DNA of 6,102 bases from Clostridia bacterium (lineage in GTDB: Bacteria; Bacillota_A; Clostridia; Christensenellales; Aristaeellaceae): contig JAFQGN010000074.1 of NCBI GenBank assembly GCA_017398245.1, forward strand, positions 1 through 6,102. Direction: 5' to 3'. Numbering within the stretch: the stretch's first letter is position 1; each line of letters opens with the position of its first letter. A program made the position numbers and the translations under genes. Below, in pieces: positions 1-4,130 of this stretch. The notes beneath the pieces were generated by a model. It ran no database searches. It was not told the DNA's origin and saw only the letters and a list, made by a program, of their open reading frames with translations.

Positions 1-59
1 AAAATACAGTTCCGCCCCGCAGTGGGCAAAAGCTGCCGGTAAGGGCCGGTGGCAGGTAA
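1..59 (+). other. Possible 3' end of an upstream + strand gene (frame uncertain)
   Basis: A strong + strand intrinsic terminator starts at 64, so a + strand gene probably ends in this stretch. Two frames could supply the end. Frame 1 reads KIQFRPAVGKSCR and stops at TAA 40-42; frame 3 reads NTVPPRSGQKLPVRAGGR and stops at TAA 57-59, four bases before the terminator. Frame 2 runs on through the terminator and is unlikely. Too little is visible to recognise a product or to choose between the two frames. The presence of a gene is inferred from the terminator only. Confidence 0.3.
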
Positions 60-63
60 ACCC

Positions 64-102
64 AAGCCCTCTTTTCTTTCGCAAGAGAAAAGAGGGCTTT
101 TT
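64..102 (+). terminator. Rho-independent terminator of the upstream gene
   Basis: A perfect 14-bp inverted repeat (64-77 with 86-99, core AGCCCTCTTTTCT/AGAAAAGAGGGCT) encloses an 8-base loop and runs into a T tract at 98-102. The T tract is only on the + strand side, so it terminates rightward transcription entering from before the window. It separates that gene from the membrane protein gene at 363. Confidence 0.8.
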
Positions 103-130
103 CTGTGGGCAGATTTTTCTCCGCAGCGTC

Positions 131-159
131 TTCCCATCGCCACAATAATCACATATAAT
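131..159 (+). promoter_or_regulatory. Candidate sigma-A promoter for the TVP38-GNAT pair
   Basis: A perfect -10 box TATAAT lies at 154-159. A weak -35 match, TTCCCA at 131-136 (4 of 6 consensus bases), is 17 bp upstream. Transcription would start near 166 and give a leader of about 197 bases carrying the two-hairpin repeat at 256-330 before the start codon at 363. The -10 box is convincing; the -35 box is not. No other gene starts nearby on the + strand. Confidence 0.45.
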
Positions 160-255
160 CTGTTTATATGCATTCGGCAAACCCGATCGGTTTTTAAGGC
201 GGGCGCGATTGCCTCTCCCGACTTTCAGAACAGAGTTACTTTATGTACAACTGCT

Positions 256-330
256 CTCCCCTAAAATCGGTTTCTTTCGGGGAGGGTCCGGGAACCCCCT
301 TTCTTTTCCTAAAGAAAGGGGGTTCCCGGA
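256..330 (+). repeat. Two-hairpin intergenic repeat, copy A
   Basis: The element has two parts. The head is a short stem, CTCCCC (256-261) with GGGGAG (279-284), around a 17-base loop that includes AAATCGGTTTCTTT. Two bases later a perfect 20-bp inverted repeat follows (287-306 with 311-330) around the 4-base loop TCCT. There is no T tract after the stem, so it is not a normal terminator. It ends 32 bases before the start codon at 363 and 16 bases before that gene's ribosome binding site. Bases 271-306 match 1695-1730 (copy B) at 35 of 36 positions, and the layout matches copy C at 1799-1869. The sequence is real and repeated; its function (RNA leader element, REP-like palindrome or non-autonomous mobile element) is open. 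Confidence 0.85.
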
Positions 331-362
331 AAAAATATCGTTTCCCGGAAAGGTTGATCTTC

Positions 363-1085
363 ATGCTTGGAAAGCTGAAAGAATACTGGCGCAGCGCGGA
401 CGCGCCCACGCGCAAAAAGCGGCTGATATCGCTTGCCGCTCTGGGCATATTTATCGTGCTGTCCGTCGTTTTGTTTGCCACGGTGGGCCGCAGGCTGGTG
501 CGATTCGTGTCCGACAGCGAGGCCTTCCGCGCGTGGATCGACGCGCGCGGCTTCGTGGGCAAGCTGGCCTATATCGGCATCGTCGCGCTGCAGATCGTGG
601 TCGCCATCATCCCCGGCGAGCCGATCGAGCTGGTGGCGGGATACGCGTTCGGCGCGTGGCAGGGCCTGCTGCTGGCCGAGATCGGCATTCTGATCAGCTC
701 CGCCGCAGTATTCATGGCGGTCAAAAAATGGGGCACGCGCGCGGTGGAAGCCTTCATCCCGCTGGAAAAGCTGCGCTCGTTCTCCTTTTTGCAGAATGAT
801 TCGCGCCGCAACGCCATCGTGTTTCTGATCTTTTTCATTCCCGGTACGCCCAAAGATGTGCTCACTTATTTTGTCGGGCTCACGCCCATGACGCTCGGCC
901 AGTGGCTGTTCATCACCACCGTGGCGCGCATTCCCAGCGTGATCTCGTCCACGCTCACAGGCGCGGCTGTGGGCGACAGCCGCTATCTGGCTGCGGGCGT
1001 TATCTACGGCTGCACCGCGCTGCTGAGCCTGGCCGGCGCGCTGGTGTACCGCAAATACATGGCAAAGAAGGAGGACAAAAAATGA
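363..1085 (+). CDS. TVP38/TMEM64 family (VTT domain) membrane protein
   Basis: This is a 240-residue polytopic membrane protein of the TVP38/TMEM64 group, related to DedA and the SNARE-associated VTT domain. A basic N-terminus (residues 1-20) precedes a first hydrophobic segment at about 21-41. The VTT core covers about 65-225, with the re-entrant-loop motif PGEPIELVAGYAFG at 84-97 and the second conserved block FFIPGTPKDVLTYFVGLTPM at 157-176. ARIPSVISSTLTG (188-200) is also typical. The tail is Lys-rich (KKEDKK). VTT proteins are linked to lipid scrambling and membrane homeostasis; the substrate here cannot be told. I chose ATG 363 because GGAAAGG (347-353) precedes it by 9 bases. The reading frame is open back to 243, but those extra 40 residues would be translated from the repeat hairpin. 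The stop overlaps the next start codon (ATGA), so the two genes are probably translationally coupled. Confidence 0.9.
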   Translation: MLGKLKEYWRSADAPTRKKRLISLAALGIFIVLSVVLFATVGRRLVRFVSDSEAFRAWIDARGFVGKLAYIGIVALQIVVAIIPGEPIELVAGYAFGAWQGLLLAEIGILISSAAVFMAVKKWGTRAVEAFIPLEKLRSFSFLQNDSRRNAIVFLIFFIPGTPKDVLTYFVGLTPMTLGQWLFITTVARIPSVISSTLTGAAVGDSRYLAAGVIYGCTALLSLAGALVYRKYMAKKEDKK

Positions 1086-1534
1086 GCGAAATTCTTATCC
1101 GGGAGGCTACCGGGGCCGACCTGCAGGCCGTGATCGACCTGACCGGCGTATGGGAAGCGGAAAATATCACCTTCGGCCTGCGCAAGGACACGCCCGAGGA
1201 CCTGGAAGGCTGCCGCATATGGGTGGCGCAGGAGGAGGGCGGGCGCATCGTGGGGTTTGTGGCCGGGCGCGAAGACGTGTACAAACGCAAAAGCTCTGTT
1301 CTGGACGAAAACGAAAAGTATTTCGAGATCGAAGAGCTGTATGTGCTGCCCGAGGCGCGCTCGCAGGGCATCGGAGATATGCTGTTCAAGCGGGCGGAGG
1401 AGTATGCGCGCGCGGCCGGGTACCGACACATCCTGCTCTCCACCGCCACGAAGGATACCATGGCCATGCTGCGTTTTTATGTGGAAAAGCAGCAGATGCA
1501 GGTATGGTCCATGCGCCTGTTTAAGGAGATTTAA
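1082..1534 (+). CDS. GNAT family N-acetyltransferase
   Basis: This 150-residue protein is a single GNAT domain, which moves an acetyl group from acetyl-CoA to an amine. The N-terminal strand ILIREATGADLQAVIDL (4-20) is a typical GNAT opening. Strand beta-4 and motif A are FEIEELYVLPEAR (81-93) followed by the acetyl-CoA pyrophosphate loop QGIG (95-98) and helix DMLFKRAEEYARAAG. Beta-5 is HILLSTATKD (116-125), and the usual Tyr near the C-terminus is Y133 in MLRFYVEK. It is full length for a single-domain family member. The start ATG 1082 overlaps the stop of the upstream gene by four bases, and AAGGAGG (1068-1074) lies 7 bases before it. The substrate is unknown: it could be a small amine, an antibiotic or a protein N-terminus, and the neighbour does not decide. 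Confidence 0.9.
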   Translation: MSEILIREATGADLQAVIDLTGVWEAENITFGLRKDTPEDLEGCRIWVAQEEGGRIVGFVAGREDVYKRKSSVLDENEKYFEIEELYVLPEARSQGIGDMLFKRAEEYARAAGYRHILLSTATKDTMAMLRFYVEKQQMQVWSMRLFKEI

Positions 1535-1540
1535 GGAGTT

Positions 1541-1602
1541 GGGCGGGAGGGGTCTTTATTTAGGAAAAGAAAGACCCCTCCCGCGCCCTCCCCAAAGGAA
1601 CC
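1541..1602 (-). repeat. Reverse-oriented relative of the two-hairpin repeat, copy D
   Basis: A 15-bp perfect stem (1543-1557 with 1570-1584) with a 12-base loop begins 6 bases after the GNAT stop codon. Two further pairs form if G1585 is bulged. On the - strand it reads as GGTTCCTTTGGGGAGGG (1602-1586), then the hairpin, whose apex contains TTTCTTTTCCTAAA. Both pieces match copy A (GGTTTCTTTCGGGGAGGG and TTTCTTTTCCTAAA), so this is a diverged family member in the opposite orientation. It could also help end the upstream transcript, but there is no U tract after it on the + strand. Its arms differ from those of copy A and it lacks the CTCC half of the head stem. Confidence 0.6.
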
Positions 1603-1654
1603 AATATAAGGTTCTGCCTTACCAATATCGGCAGGTCTTCTTATGCGATATTTA

Positions 1655-1663
1655 TGGTATACT
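1655..1663 (+). promoter_or_regulatory. Extended -10 promoter for the CCA nucleotidyltransferase gene
   Basis: TGGTATACT is an extended -10 element (TG, one base, then TATACT at 1658-1663, 5 of 6 consensus bases). No good -35 box is visible at 16-18 bp upstream, which is acceptable for extended -10 promoters. Transcription would start near 1670, leaving a leader of about 215 bases before the start codon at 1887. That leader would contain repeat copy B, the branched structure at 1765-1817 and repeat copy C. Upstream of it, 1598-1634 contains two weak 5-bp hairpins (GAACC/GGTTC and CTGCC/GGCAG) that may form a poor terminator for the GNAT transcript. Confidence 0.5.
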
Positions 1664-1679
1664 GTATTGGATGAAACGC

Positions 1680-1740
1680 CTTCCCCTAATTTGTTTTCTT
1701 TCGGGGAGGGTCTGGGAACCCCCTTTCTTTCGGCGGTTCC
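1680..1740 (+). repeat. Decayed two-hairpin repeat, copy B
   Basis: The head (TCCCC 1682-1686 with GGGGA 1703-1707, 16-base loop) and the full left arm of the long hairpin are present. Bases 1695-1730 equal 271-306 of copy A at 35 of 36 positions. The right arm is gone: after CTTTCTTT at 1723-1730 the sequence becomes CGGCGGTTCCG, leaving only a GGTTCC remnant (1735-1740) that can still pair with GGAACC. It therefore looks like a copy that lost its loop and most of its right arm. Confidence 0.7.
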
Positions 1741-1764
1741 GTTAAGCTTACTCGTTCAAAAAAC

Positions 1765-1817
1765 GAAAAAGCCGACAACTATTTGATTAGTTGCCATACT
1801 CCAAATCGGCTTCTTTT
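1765..1817. other. Branched terminator-like inverted repeat
   Basis: An outer stem AGCCGA (1770-1775) with TCGGCT (1806-1811) encloses a perfect 6-bp hairpin CAACTA (1776-1781) with TAGTTG (1788-1793), which stacks directly on it. Twelve unpaired bases follow on the 3' side. The outer stem is flanked by A-rich sequence on the left (1758-1770) and TTCTTTT (1811-1817) on the right. It resembles an intrinsic terminator in both directions, with the better T run on the - strand. On the + strand it lies inside the leader of the CCA gene, where it could attenuate. Its right side overlaps the head of repeat copy C, so TCGGCT can pair either here or stay in the copy C loop. Confidence 0.4.
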
Positions 1818-1869
1818 CGGAGGGGTCTGGGGAACCCTTTTCTTCACCTGAAGAAAAGGGTTCCCCAGA
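1799..1869 (+). repeat. Two-hairpin intergenic repeat, copy C
   Basis: It has the same plan as copy A. The head is CTCC (1799-1802) with GGAG (1819-1822) around a 16-base loop containing AAATCGGCTTCTTTT. A perfect 20-bp inverted repeat follows (1826-1845 with 1850-1869) around the loop ACCT. Compared with copy A, five left-arm positions differ, and every difference is matched by the complementary change in the right arm. The element ends 17 bases before the start codon at 1887 and directly abuts the purine-rich ribosome binding site. Confidence 0.85.
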
Positions 1870-1886
1870 AAAGAGAGGTGAATGCT

Positions 1887-3101
1887 ATGCGATGGAACGA
1901 TCTGCCCGCGCAGGTGCTGCACGTGCTGGAAAAGCTGGAGCGCGCAGGGTACGAGGCAGCGCTGGTGGGCGGCTGCGTGCGCGACAGGCTGATGGGCCGC
2001 GCGCCGGGCGATTACGACATCACCACGTCTGCCTCGCCGGAAGAGACGCAGCAGGTGTTTGCGGACGAACGCGTGATCCTGACCGGGCTCAAGCACGGCA
2101 CCGTCACCGTTCTGCGCGAAGGCATGCCCATGGAGATCACCTCCTTCCGGCAGGACGGCGAATACACAGACATGCGCCGGCCCGATTCCGTGCGCTTTAC
2201 CCGCAGCCTGCGCGAGGACGTCATCCGGCGCGATTTTACCATGAACGCGCTGGCCTGGGAGCAGGGCAAGGGCCTGATCGACCATACCGGCGGCGCAGAA
2301 GATATCCGGCGCGGGCTCATCCGGGCCGTGGGCGACCCCAACAGGCGGTTTACCGAGGACGCGCTGCGCATCTTGCGCGCCGTGCGCTTCAGCGCGCAGC
2401 TGGGCTTTGCCATTGAGAAGGAGACGGAGCGCGCGCTGTTTGCCCTGCACGGCAATATCGGGCGCATCGCCGCCGAGAGAGTGCGCGTGGAGCTGGAAAA
2501 GCTGCTGCCCGGCAAGGACGCGCCGCGCGTTTTAAGCCAATATCGGGACATATTGCGTCCGTGCATCTGGGGCGGCGAGGGGATCTCCGACGGGCAATGG
2601 GAGCAATCGGCGCGGCTGGTGGCGGCCCTGCAGCCGTTTTCCGAAGGGAAGCATCTGCTTTTGTGGGCGGCGTGGCTGCGTCCGCTCGGCCCGGAGGGGG
2701 CTGCGCAGGCCCTGCGCGCGCTGAAGGCCGATAACGCCGCCATATCCGGCGTGCAGAAGCGGCTGGAGATCGCGCAGGGGCCTATGGAGACGATGTATCA
2801 GATGCGCTGTCTGGCGGGCGACTGCGGCGCGCAGGCCGTGCGAGACGCCGTGCTGATGCGTTTTGCCTTTGCGCCGGAGGAGCGCGAGCGTGCGCTGGGG
2901 CTGCTGGATACCATCGCGCGCGAGAGCCTGCCCTGCACTCTGGCGGAGCTTGCGATCGACGGAAAGGATCTGCTGGCGATCGGCGTGCGCGGGAAGGCGA
3001 TCGGCGAAACGCTGGCAGAGCTGCTGGACAGGGTGCGCGCAAATTGTCTCAAAAACGAAAAAAACGCGCTTTTAGAAGCTGCAAAAACGTGCAAAAAATG
3101 A
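1887..3101 (+). CDS. cca: CCA tRNA nucleotidyltransferase (class II, poly(A) polymerase family)
   Basis: This 404-residue enzyme adds or repairs the CCA end of tRNAs, using CTP and ATP in the cytoplasm. The class II nucleotidyltransferase head is clear: LVGGCVRDRLMGR (26-38) is followed by GDYDITT (41-47), whose D42 and D44 are the metal-binding carboxylates. RRDFTMNALAWE (114-125) is the flexible-loop region, and EDALRILRAVRF (157-168) carries the template-like EDxxR motif (E157, D158, R161). The C-terminal block LAIDGKDLLAIGVRGKAIGETLAELLDRV (355-383) is usual for Bacillota enzymes. In the middle, where some clostridial relatives carry a metal-binding HD motif, the sequence reads HLLLWAAWLRP, so no HD phosphohydrolase site is present. 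I chose ATG 1887 because GAGAGGTG (1873-1880) precedes it by 6 bases; the longer frame back to 1791 would translate repeat copy C. A poly(A) polymerase is the alternative but less likely. Confidence 0.92.
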   Translation: MRWNDLPAQVLHVLEKLERAGYEAALVGGCVRDRLMGRAPGDYDITTSASPEETQQVFADERVILTGLKHGTVTVLREGMPMEITSFRQDGEYTDMRRPDSVRFTRSLREDVIRRDFTMNALAWEQGKGLIDHTGGAEDIRRGLIRAVGDPNRRFTEDALRILRAVRFSAQLGFAIEKETERALFALHGNIGRIAAERVRVELEKLLPGKDAPRVLSQYRDILRPCIWGGEGISDGQWEQSARLVAALQPFSEGKHLLLWAAWLRPLGPEGAAQALRALKADNAAISGVQKRLEIAQGPMETMYQMRCLAGDCGAQAVRDAVLMRFAFAPEERERALGLLDTIARESLPCTLAELAIDGKDLLAIGVRGKAIGETLAELLDRVRANCLKNEKNALLEAAKTCKK

Positions 3102-3103
3102 CC

Positions 3104-3130
3104 AAAAAGAGCCCGTTAAGGGCTCTTTTT
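3104..3130. terminator. Bidirectional intrinsic terminator between convergent genes
   Basis: An 11-bp perfect stem AAAAAGAGCCC (3104-3114) with GGGCTCTTTTT (3120-3130) encloses the loop GTTAA. It starts two bases after the stop of the CCA gene. The A run on the left and the T run on the right let it work on both strands, so it can also stop - strand transcripts coming from the hydrolase gene at 3217. Confidence 0.88.
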
Positions 3131-3167
3131 GCACACAGGAAAAACGACAGAAATGGGACAAAGGGAG

Positions 3168-3203
3168 CGTTTTGCATAAATCCGCCTCCAGGCCTGCAAA
3201 ACG
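3168..3203. other. Inverted repeat downstream of the hydrolase gene
   Basis: CGTTTTGCA (3168-3176) and TGCAAAACG (3195-3203) are perfect 9-bp arms around an 18-base loop. On the - strand it begins 13 bases after the hydrolase stop codon and is not followed by a clear T tract. It may be a weak terminator or mRNA 3'-end stem, or an operator-like site; nothing in the sequence decides. Confidence 0.4.
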
Positions 3204-3216
3204 GCGTTCGGAACGT

Positions 3217-3969
3217 TCACATTCCGGTGCAGTAGACGAGAGCTCCTCTGGGATCGAAACAGAGGGAGCCGAGCCGGTGGGCGATCTCGATGCCGCTTTC
3301 GCCGCCGCTCAGATAAGGGCAGGAGCACACGGCGATGCGCTTTTCCGGATGGGAAAGCAGCCGCCCGACAAGGTCTCCGCGGGTGACATAATTCACGCCG
3401 CGCGCGGCGAGCCTTTGCTTTTGCGCCGCACTGAGCTGCCCGCGCCCGAAGCCCTGCGCGTTGAATGCGACCGCGCGGGCAAGCACATTAGGCGCGACGG
3501 CAAGACCGTAGAGCGCGTTATGCCCACCCTTGGAGTGTCCTGTGAGCAGCAGCGGCCCGTTTTTATAGCCCGAAAGCATTTTTTCAATATCGGCATACTG
3601 GCCGGAGCCCACAAACGGCGCGGCGATATTATCGATCCAGTCGATATTTCCGGCGCAGGGGCCTCGGCTTTCCGAGCCGCGCATGGCGATGACATGCCCG
3701 CTGCGGCCGGAAAACGCACAGGCAGCGAACCCGCTGCCAAAGCCTTCGTCTATGTACTCGACCAGCATCAGCGCGGCAGTCTCGAGCGAATCGGAAAGCG
3801 CACGCAGAAGGCGCAGCGCGCTCTCGTCCAGCGCATCACAGGCGCTCTGCCCGCTTTCGGCAAGCTGCCGGCAGACTGTCGCCAGCCGCATGGGCAGCCG
3901 CACGACGATCTCACGCGGCAGATGGATATACGAAAACGCGCACAGGCGCGCAAGGGACAAATCCGTCAT
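3217..3969 (-). CDS. Mbeg1/DUF2974-like alpha/beta hydrolase (lipase-like)
   Basis: This 250-residue protein has the nucleophile elbow GHSKGG (144-149) in LLLTGHSKGGHNALYGLAV, which is characteristic of Mbeg1-like (DUF2974) lipase-type hydrolases. S146 is the expected nucleophile. VIAMRGSE (93-100) and DWIDNIAAPF (110-119) match the family's FRGT/Trp block, and GVNYVTRGDLVGRLL (191-205) and IEIAHRLGSL (227-236) supply D199 and H231 as likely triad partners. No signal peptide or membrane segment is visible, so it is probably cytoplasmic. It contains nine cysteines. The start is uncertain: ATG 3969 has GGTGAGG just 3 bases upstream, while the frame also offers ATG 3987 and GTG 4008 without a clear ribosome binding site. 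It stands alone between the LCP terminator and the convergent terminator. No good promoter is visible in 3970-4080. The substrate is unknown. Confidence 0.8.
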   Translation of the reverse strand: MTDLSLARLCAFSYIHLPREIVVRLPMRLATVCRQLAESGQSACDALDESALRLLRALSDSLETAALMLVEYIDEGFGSGFAACAFSGRSGHVIAMRGSESRGPCAGNIDWIDNIAAPFVGSGQYADIEKMLSGYKNGPLLLTGHSKGGHNALYGLAVAPNVLARAVAFNAQGFGRGQLSAAQKQRLAARGVNYVTRGDLVGRLLSHPEKRIAVCSCPYLSGGESGIEIAHRLGSLCFDPRGALVYCTGM

Positions 3970-4080
3970 ATGCCTCACCCGGGGCATGGTATGCGCTTGA
4001 TCGCACACGCGTGCCGGGAGTATCTGCGGGCGCGTTTGGGAATATTGTTCGCGCAGAGCAATACGCCGGAGCCAGTCTGC

Positions 4081-4129
4081 GCAAAAGCCCCCGCAGGAAG
4101 GATGTGTTCTTCCTGTGGGGGCTTTTTGC
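4081..4129 (-). terminator. Intrinsic terminator after the LCP gene
   Basis: A long inverted repeat, 4081-4100 with 4109-4129, is interrupted by one mismatched position (4093/4116) and one extra T, and encloses an 8-base loop. On the - strand it starts one base after the LCP stop codon, with a C-rich/G-rich core (GCCCCC/GGGGGC), and ends in TTTT. The + strand side also has a T run (4123-4127), so it could act both ways, but no + strand gene is nearby. Confidence 0.8.
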
Positions 4130-4130
4130 G

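Noticed and set aside
287..330. Copy A hairpin as an intrinsic terminator
   Set aside because: No T run follows the stem on either strand, and the next gene's start codon lies only 32 bases downstream.
243..362. A 40-residue N-terminal extension of the TVP38-type protein
   Set aside because: The extension is encoded by repeat copy A, including both hairpin arms, and would disrupt the membrane protein's N-terminus. ATG 363 has its own ribosome binding site.
1671..1745. A short peptide (MKRLPLICFLSGRVW...) starting at ATG 1671 at the predicted transcript start
   Set aside because: It would be leaderless, has no ribosome binding site, and most of it is translated from decayed repeat copy B.
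256..1869. The repeats as a CRISPR array or as insertion-sequence ends
   Set aside because: Spacing is irregular and large, orientation is mixed, complete genes lie between them, and no transposase or cas gene is present in the window.
1779..2450. A 223-codon - strand open frame opposite the start of the CCA gene
   Set aside because: It is antisense to the conserved nucleotidyltransferase head and its C-terminus is translated from repeat copy C; no start signal is visible.
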